A stretch of 64,000 nt of DNA from Planctomycetota bacterium (GTDB taxonomy: Bacteria; Planctomycetota; UBA1135; UBA2386): contig JADJPQ010000003.1 in NCBI GenBank assembly GCA_016713175.1, positions 434,001 through 498,000 on the forward strand, read 5' to 3'. Shown piece by piece: positions 27,237-34,759 of this stretch; within the stretch, counting starts at the first letter, position 1; each line of letters opens with the position of its first letter. The translations under genes were made by a program, and so were the position numbers. The notes below the pieces were generated by a model. The model had not been told where the DNA came from. It saw only the letters and a program-made list of their open reading frames with translations, and did no database searches.

Positions 27237-27622
27237 CGCAGACTCTCGATCCGGCCCGCCGCGTCGACGATCTGCGTGATCCGCAGCCCATACGTGTCGT
27301 CCACCAGCACCACTTCCCCGCGCGCCACCAGCTTGCCGTTCACGCGCAGATCGACCGGCTCCTCCGCCTTCTTGTCGAGCGCCACCACCGACCCCGGCAC
27401 CAACTGCAGGATGTCCTCCAGACTCATCTGCGTCCGGCCGACCTCCACCGCGATCGGGATCTCGACATCCAGCAGCAGATCGAGGTTCTTCTGCCCCTCG
27501 CCCTTGGCGCCGGGTCCGAGCTGACCGAACGCCACCGGCTGCACCGCCGCGGCCGCCAGGTCAGCGCCGGCCTTCGCGACCTCGCTGGCCACGTCCCAGG
27601 CATTGTCGTCGGTGCCGCTCAT
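27233..27622 (-). CDS. fliN: Flagellar motor switch protein FliN
   Basis: A 129-residue FliN. The C-terminal SpoA domain is complete: LDLLLDVEIPIAVEVGRTQM, LEDILQLVPGSVVALDK, PVDLRVNGKLVARGEVVLVD and YGLRITQIVD. FliN builds the cytoplasmic C-ring rim with FliM and binds CheY-P relay and export cargo through FliH. The N-terminal 45 residues are a low-complexity lead. It starts 4 bp after fliM stops, so the two are co-transcribed and probably translationally coupled. It is the last gene of the leftward flagellar operon in the window. Confidence 0.96.
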   Translation of the reverse strand: MSGTDDNAWDVASEVAKAGADLAAAAVQPVAFGQLGPGAKGEGQKNLDLLLDVEIPIAVEVGRTQMSLEDILQLVPGSVVALDKKAEEPVDLRVNGKLVARGEVVLVDDTYGLRITQIVDAAGRIESLR

Positions 27623-27626
27623 GCGT

Positions 27627-28619
27627 TCAATTGGCCATCACATCGGCTACCTGGAACGCCAATCTGTTGCCGATCCTGCCGACGTGACCGGCGAACTTCG
27701 GCTTGCCCTGCACCGGGATCACCGCCGGGTCGCCGAGCCGCACATCCAGCGGCACGACGTCGCCGGCCTGCAATTCGAGCAGTTGCCGCAACGGCAACCG
27801 GGCCTCGCCCAGCCGCACCGCCAGATCGAGCGGCACCGCCCTGATCGTCTTGGCCATCGTCGCGCGCGCCGCGCCCGGTTCGACCCGGATCATCGCGTCC
27901 TGGCCGAGCTTCTCGATGATCGACTCGAGCGACACGAACGGGATCACCAGCCGGACGTCGCCGATCAACGTCTCGCCCGACGCCTGGAAATACGAAGAGA
28001 TCACCACGTCCTGCGACGGCAGGATCTGCGCCGCCGACGGATTGCAGAACCGGTTCTCGATCGACCATCGCAGCTTGATCACCTCCGCGAAGCTTTCGCA
28101 GATGCGATCCAGACAGGGCCCCATCAGCGCGTCGGCCACCGTGTATTCGGCCGCGGTGAAGTCCTTGGGCACCTTGGTGACCTTGCCCGAACCGCCGAGG
28201 ATCCGGTCGACCGCGCCGTACAGCAGCGACGTGGACGCCGTCAGCAACGCCGGCAGCCGGAACGGTTCCAGCTTGACCACGTAGATCGCCACCGGGCCCG
28301 GCAGTTGATCGAGCCAGGTCTGGAAACGCAGCTGTTCGACCGCCACGCAATCACAGCGGGTGTCGAGCCGCAGCTTGTCGCTGATCGTCGCCGACAGCAT
28401 CTTCGCGGCGCTCTCGAAGTAGCGTTCGAGACCGCGCAGCTGCTCGCGCGCCAGCCGGTTGGGCTTCAACAGGTCGATCGTCGAGATCACCCGATCGGTG
28501 TCCGCAGGCAGCGGCAGCGATGGCCTGGCCATCTCGGGTTCGACGGTCGCCGCCGAACCCTCGGTGCGGAACATCTGCAGCAGGGTGTCGATCTCTTCGT
28601 TGCTGAGGATCTCGTTCAT
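27627..28619 (-). CDS. fliM: Flagellar motor switch protein FliM
   Basis: A 330-residue FliM, the CheY-P-binding C-ring subunit. The N-terminal CheY-binding peptide is present (ILSNEEIDTLLQMF). The CheC-like middle domain follows (LARYFESAAK-type LRGLERYFESAAKMLSATI, VAIYVVKLEPFRLPALLTAS, YGAVDRILGG), and the C-terminal SpoA domain ends the protein (PLDLAVRLGEARLPLRQLLELQAGDV in parts, then KPKFAGHVGRIGNRLAF). Length is normal. It sits between fliL (16 bp upstream) and fliN (4 bp downstream). Confidence 0.97.
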   Translation of the reverse strand: MNEILSNEEIDTLLQMFRTEGSAATVEPEMARPSLPLPADTDRVISTIDLLKPNRLAREQLRGLERYFESAAKMLSATISDKLRLDTRCDCVAVEQLRFQTWLDQLPGPVAIYVVKLEPFRLPALLTASTSLLYGAVDRILGGSGKVTKVPKDFTAAEYTVADALMGPCLDRICESFAEVIKLRWSIENRFCNPSAAQILPSQDVVISSYFQASGETLIGDVRLVIPFVSLESIIEKLGQDAMIRVEPGAARATMAKTIRAVPLDLAVRLGEARLPLRQLLELQAGDVVPLDVRLGDPAVIPVQGKPKFAGHVGRIGNRLAFQVADVMAN

Positions 28620-28635
28620 CCGGCTGCACCTCCGC

Positions 28636-29172
28636 TCACTGCACCATCCAGTCCTCCCACAGCACGTCGGACACGACGAAGTGCTTGCCGTGCTCGCCGG
28701 GGAACAGGCTGGCGTTCAGTTCCTTGATCAAGTCGGCGGTCAGCACGCGCCGACCACTCTCCGACTGCAGATCGGACTTGGTGCGTGCCTTCAGCATCAT
28801 CAGCACGTTGGACCGCGCCCGGGTCATGTTGGTCTTGATCTGGTCGTACGCCGTCTCTTCCTTCTTCTTCTCCTCCGCCGCAGTGATGTGCTTCAGCGTG
28901 TAGACGAAGTAGAAGCTGACGTTGGCGAAGGCGCTGCCGGTGCCCGTCTGCGGGTTGAACTTGAACGTCAGCTTGTCCGGATGCTCGACGTCGACATCCT
29001 CCCGCGGCGGCTCCGCGACCTTCTTCTCGACCGTCTTCGGCGGCACCGCGAACACGACTCCGGCCCCGCCGACGATCGCCCCCAACGCGATCAGCACGAT
29101 CGCGGGCAGACCCTTCTTCTTGGCACCCTCTTGGGCCTTGGCATCGCCGTCTTTCTTCTTGTCTTCTGCCAC
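28636..29172 (-). CDS. fliL: Flagellar basal-body protein FliL
   Basis: A 178-residue FliL starting at GTG 29172. A lysine-rich cytoplasmic tail (MAEDKKKDGDAKAQEGAKKK) precedes a single membrane helix (about 22-43, LPAIVLIALGAIVGGAGVVF). The periplasmic FliL domain follows with KLTFKFNPQTG, ANVSFYFVYTLKHITA, and the late stator-ring segment RRVLTADLIKELNASL, ending FVVSDVLWEDWMVQ. FliL surrounds the MotAB stator and affects torque. The gene begins 102 bp after the MotE-like gene ends, the largest gap in the operon. Confidence 0.93.
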   Translation of the reverse strand: MAEDKKKDGDAKAQEGAKKKGLPAIVLIALGAIVGGAGVVFAVPPKTVEKKVAEPPREDVDVEHPDKLTFKFNPQTGTGSAFANVSFYFVYTLKHITAAEEKKKEETAYDQIKTNMTRARSNVLMMLKARTKSDLQSESGRRVLTADLIKELNASLFPGEHGKHFVVSDVLWEDWMVQ

Positions 29173-29274
29173 GAGTGTTCACTCCGTGCCGACCCTCCGA
29201 TGCCGTGTCGGGGTATCGGCCGGAGTCGCCCTGGCTGTTGAGCGCTTGAACGTCGGTTTCCGCCACGGTCGGGC

Positions 29275-30435
29275 TCACTGCTTGCCACCGCCCGATGCCG
29301 CCGGCTCCTTGCTGACCTTCAGCCGTTTCTGCAGCACCTCACCGATCATCTCCTTGGACAGCTCGGCCAGGATCAGGTTGACGGCGTCCTTCTCCATGAA
29401 CTCGAACGTCTTCAGCACTTCGTCCTGCCCCTTGTCGGTCTTCCACATCTCGCGGACCAGCTCGGCGGCCTTGGCCGGTTCGAAGCTGGCGAAGCTCTGC
29501 GCATTGCGCTTCAGGCCGGCGACCTCGTCGGTGCGGACGACCTTGACCTGTTCCTTGAACTTCTCGATGCGCTCGTCGAGATCCTTGTGCAGGTTCTCGA
29601 TCCGCGACCGCTCGGCGCCGAGTTCGGTCTGCCGGCGTGCGATGTCGTCGGCGAGGTCGCGCAGTTCCTGTTCGCGGAGGTCGAGCGCGGTCTTGCGCTT
29701 GTCGAGGTCGGCGAGCAGGCCCGAGACCTTCTGCCAGGCACTGTTGATCTGCTCGGGCGTGACGCCGGCCGGCAGACCTTCGAACGTGAAGTAGCCGCCG
29801 GGCCGGTAGCGGTTCTTGCGATCGTTGGCGAGTTGCTGCTCGAGGTCATGGAAGTCGTTCTCGGCGGCGTGGCCCTTGTTGGCATCCTTGCCGTGATCAT
29901 CGGCGGCGTGCTCGTCCTTGGCGTGCTCGTCGCCATGGGCAGCTTCCTCACCATGGCCGGCTTCTTCGCCGTGACCACCGCCTGCCTGCGACTCTTCGCC
30001 GTGGCCGCCGCCATGTCCCCCACCGCCCTTCTCCTCGGTCGGCGTCAGCGACCTGCCCTTCTTCAGCCGCTTGGGCTTCTGCGGATCCTGCGCGCCGTCG
30101 CCACTTTCGGTCGCGTGCCCGTCACCGGACTCGTGCCCCGCGTCGGCCGGTGTGCCGTCGTCGTGCTTGCCATCCGCGTCGGCGGTCTCGCCGCCCGGTA
30201 CCGCATGCGCATCCGCCGGCGTCGCTTCGGCACCGTGCTCGCCTTCCTTGCCGGGCTCGCCGGCCTTGCCCCGCTCGCCCTCGGGCTTCTTGGGCGGCTC
30301 CGGAAAGAACGACGACAGGACGGGGATGTTCGCGGTGCCCTCGTGGTTGAGCCGGCCGGTCGCGGCCAGACCGCCGACCACCGCACCGACGAACAGCAGC
30401 GAACCCAGCACCAGGTTGATGATCAGCCCCTTCAT
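29275..30435 (-). CDS. MotE-like flagellar stator chaperone with a histidine-rich insert
   Basis: A 386-residue protein with one N-terminal membrane helix (LIINLVLGSLLFVGAVVGGL) and a C-terminal helical part (about 215-386). The long coiled coil (LDLREQELRDLADDIARRQ and ERIEKFKEQVKVV) and the end domain (FASFEPAKAAELVREMW, EKDAVNLILAELSKEMI, VLQKRL) match the MotE/MgtE-N superfamily, which stabilises stators. Between helix and coiled coil lies about 150 residues of low complexity: Pro/Glu/Gly-rich, then Gly/His/Glu-rich with repeats of HGEE, GHGEEAAHG and DEHAADDHG. A His-rich spacer is unusual for MotE. It overlaps the fliJ stop by 4 bp (ATGA). Confidence 0.85.
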   Translation of the reverse strand: MKGLIINLVLGSLLFVGAVVGGLAATGRLNHEGTANIPVLSSFFPEPPKKPEGERGKAGEPGKEGEHGAEATPADAHAVPGGETADADGKHDDGTPADAGHESGDGHATESGDGAQDPQKPKRLKKGRSLTPTEEKGGGGHGGGHGEESQAGGGHGEEAGHGEEAAHGDEHAKDEHAADDHGKDANKGHAAENDFHDLEQQLANDRKNRYRPGGYFTFEGLPAGVTPEQINSAWQKVSGLLADLDKRKTALDLREQELRDLADDIARRQTELGAERSRIENLHKDLDERIEKFKEQVKVVRTDEVAGLKRNAQSFASFEPAKAAELVREMWKTDKGQDEVLKTFEFMEKDAVNLILAELSKEMIGEVLQKRLKVSKEPAASGGGKQ

Positions 30436-30875
30436 CGCGCTTCCTCCCGTCGTTCGGCCGCCAGCCGGCCCAGCCGCGCCAGTTCATCCAGTTCGGCCTG
30501 TTCGGCCCGCTGCACATCGTCGCGCCACGCCTCGTGTCGCTGCTCGCGCAGCCGTTCGATCGTCCGCAGTTCCCTCTGGGCCGTCAGGTACTCGGTCCGG
30601 GCCCGGTCGAGCACCGCCTGGGCCCGCCGGCCGTCGGTCTGCAGCCGGCGCTGTTGCCGGCGCAGCGAGTCCTCGAGCGCACGTGCCAGCAAGCCAACCG
30701 GGTCGCCGCCGCGCGCCTGCTCGCCGCAGTCGGCGATCCCCTGCGCGACGTTCTGCAGCTTGCGCTCGACCGCGGCGACCTCGCCCATGGCGGTCGCCAT
30801 CGCCCGCCGGGCCTGACGTTCGAGCTGGGAACGGAGCCGCAGCAGCGGCCGCAGCGGGAATCGGAACCGACGCAT
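30432..30875 (-). CDS. fliJ: Flagellar export protein FliJ
   Basis: A 147-residue, almost entirely coiled-coil protein rich in R, E, Q, A and L, starting at the ATG at 30875 (MRRFRFPLRPLLRLRSQLE). The initial FRFPLRPLLRLR is the hallmark of the FliJ N-terminus. The heptads continue through RQQRRLQTDGRRAQAVLDRA and EYLTAQRELRTIERLREQRH. FliJ is the central stalk of the flagellar type III export ATPase complex. The frame is open to 30932 but the longer start lacks homology. FliI, its usual upstream neighbour, is absent: the next gene to the right is on the other strand. Confidence 0.85.
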   Translation of the reverse strand: MRRFRFPLRPLLRLRSQLERQARRAMATAMGEVAAVERKLQNVAQGIADCGEQARGGDPVGLLARALEDSLRRQQRRLQTDGRRAQAVLDRARTEYLTAQRELRTIERLREQRHEAWRDDVQRAEQAELDELARLGRLAAERREEAR

Positions 30876-31028
30876 GGGCCTGCTATCGGCCGTGGCATGG
30901 GCGGATGTGGAGTCAGACCTCGATGCCCGCACCGGCAGGGTTTTGCGGGACGGACCGGGCCCTCCGGCGTAGAACTCCCCTTCCCCCGGCCGAGTCGGCC
31001 GGGAGTTCCACTTCCCAGAACCAAGAAC

Positions 31029-31355
31029 ATGATCCGACTGACCGTCGTGGGCCTTTGCGCCCTGTTCCTGGTGGCCTGCAACAAGGCGGATTCGGCTGCG
31101 CCGAACACTCCGCCTGCCAACGCGGCTGCCACCACTGATGCGAGCGCCACGCTCGAACTAGGCAAGGACATTTGAGGGGGCTGTGTCACCACCGTGCGCG
31201 GTGCCCTCGGCAGTGTCCCCGGCATCGGCGACATCGCCATCAAGGCCGGCGACAAGGACTTCAAAGTCAACTACGACAGCAAGAAGATCAAGCCTGACGA
31301 GATCGTCGCCAAGCTGGTCGCGGCTGGCGAAAAGGGCGCGAAGGTGAAGGCATGA
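31029..31355 (+). CDS. HMA-fold lipoprotein with selenocysteine (UGGC), first of a tandem pair
   Basis: I read the TGA at 31173-31175 as selenocysteine (Sec49), giving a 108-residue protein to the TGA at 31353. Residues 1-17 are a lipoprotein signal with lipobox LVAC (Cys17). After an Ala/Thr/Pro linker comes U49-G-G-C52, then VTTVRGALGSVPGIGDIAIK and ten more residues to FKVNYDSKKIKPDEIVAKLV: the beta-alpha-beta-beta-alpha heavy-metal-associated (HMA) fold of MerP/CopZ, with Sec in place of the first Cys of GMxCxxC. The next gene encodes a paralogue with TGA at the same place. Likely role: periplasmic or extracytoplasmic metal or thiol/selenol redox chemistry. If TGA were a true stop, only a 48-residue lipopeptide would remain and the HMA domain would have no start. 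Confidence 0.85.
31174..31208 (+). promoter_or_regulatory. Candidate bacterial SECIS hairpin, first Sec gene
   Basis: Immediately after the TGA, CACCG (31190-31194) pairs with CGGTG (31199-31203) around the loop TGCG; the loop starts 20 nt after the TGA and has G at its second base. GAGGG at 31174-31178 could also pair with CCCTC at 31204-31208, closing an asymmetric stem. This matches the loose bSECIS rule (loop 16-37 nt downstream, G among the first two loop bases). Confidence 0.5.
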
Positions 31356-31645
31356 GAGCCCTCCTCGCCGCCACGGCCCTGCTGGGCCTGTTCGCCGCCT
31401 GCAAGAGCCACGAGCCGGCCGCCGCGGGCAACACCCAGGCGATGCTGACTCTCGACAAGAAGCCTTGAGGAGGCTGTGTCACCGCCGTGCGCGGTGCCCT
31501 CGACAAGGTCTCCGGTGTCAGCCAGGTCGACATCACTGCCGGTCAGCAGGACATGACTGTCCACTATGACAGCAGCAAGACGAACGTCGACGCGATCCTC
31601 GCCGCGATGAAGGCCGCGGGCGAAGGGGCGCAGGTCAAGAAATGA
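31352..31645 (+). CDS. HMA-fold lipoprotein with selenocysteine (UGGC), second of a tandem pair
   Basis: Starts with ATG overlapping the previous stop (ATGA). The in-frame TGA at 31466-31468 is read as Sec39, giving 97 residues to the TGA at 31643. Residues 1-17 are a lipoprotein signal (lipobox FAAC, Cys17). The HMA part is U39-G-G-C42, VTAVRGALDKVSGVSQVDIT, MTVHYDSSKTNVDAILAAMK. It aligns with the first gene through the whole domain, including GGCVTxVRGAL right after TGA, although the signal peptides and linkers differ. Coupled expression of two anchored Sec-HMA proteins suggests partners or functional variants. The TGA cannot be a simple stop: the reading frame, domain and codon bias continue unbroken past it in both copies. 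Confidence 0.85.
31467..31501 (+). promoter_or_regulatory. Candidate bacterial SECIS hairpin, second Sec gene
   Basis: CACCGC (31480-31485) pairs with GCGGTG (31491-31496) around the loop CGTGC; the loop starts 18 nt after TGA with G at its second base. An outer GAGG/CCTC pairing (31467-31470 with 31498-31501) is also possible, as in the first gene. The hairpin has a compensating change relative to gene 1 in the inner stem, while the proteins differ little there. Confidence 0.5.
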
Positions 31646-31721
31646 CCGTGTCCCGCCGGCCGGCGTGCACGACGTGCATCGACCGGCCGGCGGCACTAGC
31701 CTGTCGCGCGACTTCGCGCCG

Positions 31722-32627
31722 ATGGCTTCCCGTCGCTACTGGCTGCTGCGTTTCCTGATCGGCCTCGGCCTGCTGCTGTGCGGCGGTCTGGGCCTGCCGG
31801 GTGCCGTGATGACCTGGTGGGCAGGCGACGGCCGCTACTTCCTGTTCGACGTCGCGATCGGCGCGTTCGGCTTCTGGTCCGCGATCGCCGCGGTCCAACC
31901 GCTGGTGCACAGCTACACTGTCCGGTCGCGGCTGCGCGCCGACTTCGGCGCCGAGCTGCACGGCGTTTTCGAACAGGCCACGCTGGCCCGTCGGATCTTC
32001 TTCCTGCTGCTGGCGATCGCCGAAGCCGACGGCCGTGCCGGTGCCGCCGAACGCCTGCTGGTGCGCCGTTTCCTGCTGGCGCGCTACCTCGATCCGGTCG
32101 CCGCCGACGAACTGGTCGGCTGGGAAGCCCAGGGGCCGCCGACCCGCGATCTCGCGGCGCTGGCCGCCGGCGTGGCGCGCAACCTGGACGCTGCCGAACG
32201 CGATTCGCTGTTCCATTGGTGCTGCCTCGTGGCGTTCGCCGACGGGCGCTACGGCGACGCCGAGCACGGTGCGCTGCAGGCGGCGGCGCGCGGCCTGCGG
32301 CTGCAGCCCAATCACGCGCGCTCCCTGTTCCAGATCGCCAAGCAGCAGCACATGGCCGACCAGGAACGTCGCCGCCAACACGGGGAACAGCACCGCCAGC
32401 AGCAGGCACCGCCGCCAGACCACGCGCCGCTCGACGATCGTCAACGCGCCCTTGCGGTGCTCGACCTGCCGGCCGACGCTTCGCTGCCCCAGATCCGCCG
32501 CCGCCACCGCGAGCTGGTCAAGAAGTTCCATCCCGACGCGCAACCCAACCTCGGCCAGGCGGCCCAGCAAGAAGCCGCCGAACGGTTCCGCGACATCCAA
32601 CGCGCCTACGAAACCCTCATTTCCTGA
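31722..32627 (+). CDS. Membrane-anchored TerB-like/J-domain protein (DjlA-like)
   Basis: A 301-residue protein starting at the ATG at 31722. Two membrane helices lie at about 10-30 (FLIGLGLLLCGGLGLPGAVM) and 38-55 (FLFDVAIGAFGFWSAIAAV). A TerB-like helical domain follows (about 80-200: FFLLLAIAEADGRAGAAERL and CCLVAFADGRYGDAEHGAL, with the acidic ADG turns). The C-terminal J domain has the essential HPD triplet at H270-D272 in LVKKFHPDAQPN, so it should stimulate an Hsp70 (DnaK). The domain order matches DjlA. A Gln/Arg-rich linker joins the two. It follows the Sec genes and precedes OsmC by one base, so all four may be one transcript. Confidence 0.87.
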   Translation: MASRRYWLLRFLIGLGLLLCGGLGLPGAVMTWWAGDGRYFLFDVAIGAFGFWSAIAAVQPLVHSYTVRSRLRADFGAELHGVFEQATLARRIFFLLLAIAEADGRAGAAERLLVRRFLLARYLDPVAADELVGWEAQGPPTRDLAALAAGVARNLDAAERDSLFHWCCLVAFADGRYGDAEHGALQAAARGLRLQPNHARSLFQIAKQQHMADQERRRQHGEQHRQQQAPPPDHAPLDDRQRALAVLDLPADASLPQIRRRHRELVKKFHPDAQPNLGQAAQQEAAERFRDIQRAYETLIS

Positions 32628-32628
32628 C

Positions 32629-33039
32629 ATGGTCCCCGTCACCGCAACCTACACCGGCGAACTCTCGACCCTCGCGATCCACGGTCCCAGCGGCGCGCGC
32701 CTGATGACCGACGCCCCCAAGGACAACGAAGGCCAGGGCCGGGCGTTCTCGCCGACCGATCTGGTCGGCACCGCGCTCGGCACCTGCATGCTGACGATCA
32801 TGGGCATCGTCGCGCGGCGGCACGACCTCGACATGACCGGCGCCCACGTCCGGGTCGAGAAGCACATGAACCAGAGTCCGCGGCGGATCGGCCGGCTGCC
32901 GGTGGTGATCACGGTGCCCGGGAAGTTCACCCCGGAGCAACGCAAACTGCTCGAAGCCGCAGCCCACGGTTGCCCGGTGCACAAGAGCCTGCACCCGGAC
33001 ATCGATGCGCCGATCGCGTTCGTCTGGCCGGATTGCTGA
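32629..33039 (+). CDS. OsmC-family peroxiredoxin-like protein
   Basis: A 136-residue OsmC/Ohr-fold protein. The peroxidatic Cys53 is in TALGTCMLTIMG and the resolving Cys115 in AAAHGCPVHKSL. PTDLVGTALGTC and FTPEQRKLLEAAAHGC are characteristic. It should reduce organic hydroperoxides with thiol donors in the cytoplasm. It begins 2 bp after the TerB/J-domain gene, on the same strand as the two Sec-HMA genes, which places it in a redox-stress context. Some OsmC proteins elsewhere contain Sec at the equivalent position; here both are ordinary Cys codons. Confidence 0.92.
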   Translation: MVPVTATYTGELSTLAIHGPSGARLMTDAPKDNEGQGRAFSPTDLVGTALGTCMLTIMGIVARRHDLDMTGAHVRVEKHMNQSPRRIGRLPVVITVPGKFTPEQRKLLEAAAHGCPVHKSLHPDIDAPIAFVWPDC

Positions 33040-33141
33040 GGCCGCCGATACAGGCACGCGACAACAGATTGGCCGACGTCCTGCCGGTTGGCGGGCCGCG
33101 CGACGTCCATGCGATCAACTACCCCTGATCTGGAGAATCGA

Positions 33142-33939
33142 ATGCTTCGTATTTCCCTGGTGGCCGTCCTCGCCGGCCTGAGCCTGCCCGCCCTCGCCCA
33201 GAGCGCACCCGTTGCGACCCGCACCAAAGCTGCGCCGCAGCGGATCGCCGCGATGGTCGAAGCCCAGCAGAATCGCGATGTCAGCAAGGAACTGGCGCAG
33301 GTACGCCAGGAGCTGGCCGAACTGACCAAGGCGATCGATCGCCTGGCCAAGGCACTCGGCGGTTCGGCGGCCAAGCCGCGCGGCCGCGACGGCGCGATTG
33401 CCGAGATGGTCAAGCCCAGGATCTCGGCGCCGTCCCTCGCGGTGCCGATGCCGCCAAGCCCTCCAGTCGTGGCGGGGCCGTCGGGCCCAGCCCGGACTCC
33501 GGGCGCGATCCGGCTGCGGCGCACCGAGGGCGGCGACCACATCGTCGTCACGCCCAGGGGCGTCGAGGCGATCGCGGTGCCGGGCCTGCCGGGTGCGCGC
33601 GTTCGCGCGGTCCTGCCGCAGGGCGATCGCCGCTGCGCGCCGCCGCGGGCAGCCGTTCGCGGTCGCGTGTTGACGCTGAACGAAGCATCGGAAGAGCCAG
33701 CGGCGCCGCCGCGCGCCGTTCGCGGCCGGGTGCTGAGCCTGACGGACGTCACCGATGCCCCGGCGGCACCGGCGCCGAAAGCGCCGAAGGCACCCAAGGC
33801 GCCCAAGGCCCCCAAGGCGCCTAAAGCGCCGAAAGCGCCGAAAGCGAGCGACGCCCCCGAGGCCCCCGAAGCCCCGCCGATGCTGCTGCGCGTCAAGAAG
33901 GCGCCGGCCGACAGCAAGAAGAAGCTGATCTCGGTCTAG
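33142..33939 (+). CDS. Secreted protein with coiled coil and APK tandem repeats
   Basis: A 265-residue exported protein of unknown function. The ATG at 33142 starts a signal peptide (MLRISLVAVLAGLSLPALAQ). A short coiled coil follows (VSKELAQVRQELAELTKAID), then a Pro-rich linker and a small domain (GAIRLRRTEGGDHIVVTPRG, VPGLPGARVRAVLPQG). Two related segments AVRGRVLTLNEASEEPAAPP and AVRGRVLSLTDVTDAPAA follow. Near the C-terminus are eight consecutive Ala-Pro-Lys triplets, then APEAPEAPP. The Lys-rich spacer could bind anionic polymers or span a wall. It is not a known family to me. Confidence 0.75.
   Translation: MLRISLVAVLAGLSLPALAQSAPVATRTKAAPQRIAAMVEAQQNRDVSKELAQVRQELAELTKAIDRLAKALGGSAAKPRGRDGAIAEMVKPRISAPSLAVPMPPSPPVVAGPSGPARTPGAIRLRRTEGGDHIVVTPRGVEAIAVPGLPGARVRAVLPQGDRRCAPPRAAVRGRVLTLNEASEEPAAPPRAVRGRVLSLTDVTDAPAAPAPKAPKAPKAPKAPKAPKAPKAPKASDAPEAPEAPPMLLRVKKAPADSKKKLISV
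33772..33843 (+). repeat. Eight in-frame 9-bp repeats encoding Ala-Pro-Lys
   Basis: Eight GCN-CCN-AAR units in a row within the gene at 33142-33939. The synonymous codons vary (AAA/AAG, CCG/CCC/CCT), so the array is not a recent slippage product; the protein repeat appears maintained. Confidence 0.9.
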
Positions 33940-33949
33940 ATCGTCGCTT

Positions 33950-34443
33950 GGTTGGATGAGACTCGGGCATGGATGTCTTGCTTGGTCTTGGCCGCCCTGA
34001 ACATGGTCGTCAAGAGCCGCCGACCTGCGCCCGGTTGCATCTTCCAACATCGAGAGCTCTACAACCGCAGGCGCATGCACTCGTCGACTTCCACGATCTA
34101 TGCCTGCTCGCGACGCGCTGTCGCATCGAAGGGGACTTGCTGACCCGGGCGGTGCAAGCCACATGTAGTGGCGGCGCCGAACATGAACGCGTTTGACGAG
34201 CGGTTCGTTCGAACGATCAAGGACGAATGCCTGTCGCGGATGATCTTCTTTGACGAAGGGATGCTGCGGCGGGCTCTCGTCGAGTTCATGGTCCACTACC
34301 ACGAAGAGAGACCGCACCAGGGACTTGGCAACGTGGTCCCGAAGCCGAGCAGAGACTCGATGCCGAACGATGGCGCGGTGCTGCGCCGCGAACGACTCGG
34401 CGGGCTGCTCAGCTACTACTACCGGAAACGACGGACTGCTTGA
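33950..34443 (+). pseudogene. Broken DDE transposase, integrase-core C-terminal fragment
   Basis: The clear part is at 34168-34443 and reads NAFDERFVRTIKDECLSRMI, then FMVHYHEERPHQGLGNVV and LGGLLSYYYRKRRTA: the last third of an IS3/IS481-type integrase core, including the catalytic Glu region. Upstream, the frame carries a stop at 34141 and the expected earlier catalytic Asp segments are not readable, with hints of further coding in a shifted frame. It is therefore an inactive relic. It forms the left edge of the unusual region ending at the second relic (36571-37043). Confidence 0.75.
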
Positions 34444-34759
34444 GTCGCGCGGTCGCGGCGGGAATGGGGAGAACCACCTGTTTCGAGCCCGATCTCGGGG
34501 TCCCAGTGTGTAAGCGCCACCGAGCTCGCCCGAGTGAGGTCCCGGAACAGCGCTCTGCGTGGCCAGAGTACCGGCAGTTTGCCTCGATTCTGAAAACGGA
34601 CAGCGCGGGGTCAACCACACCGACACCAGGCATTCCTGACCGCCCAACTCCGGCTTCGCATGCCAAAGGAAATGCGGCGTCGAACTACAGCCGCGGCAGC
34701 CCAGAAGGGCGCGGATGAGTAACGGCACAGCACGGGCCCGACCAAAGCCGTGGCGCGAC
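34444..34759. other. Gene-free stretch in the transposon-bounded island
   Basis: I see no supported gene here. Open frames are short and lack family resemblance. GC content is visibly lower than in flanking housekeeping genes. Sequence decayed from the adjacent transposase relic is the likeliest content. Confidence 0.4.

Noticed and set aside
31173..31175. TGA as a genuine stop or a sequencing error
   Set aside because: The frame and HMA domain continue without a break, and a paralogue has TGA at the same site.
32629..33039. OsmC gene as a fourth selenoprotein
   Set aside because: Both active-site residues are encoded by ordinary cysteine codons and no in-frame TGA exists.
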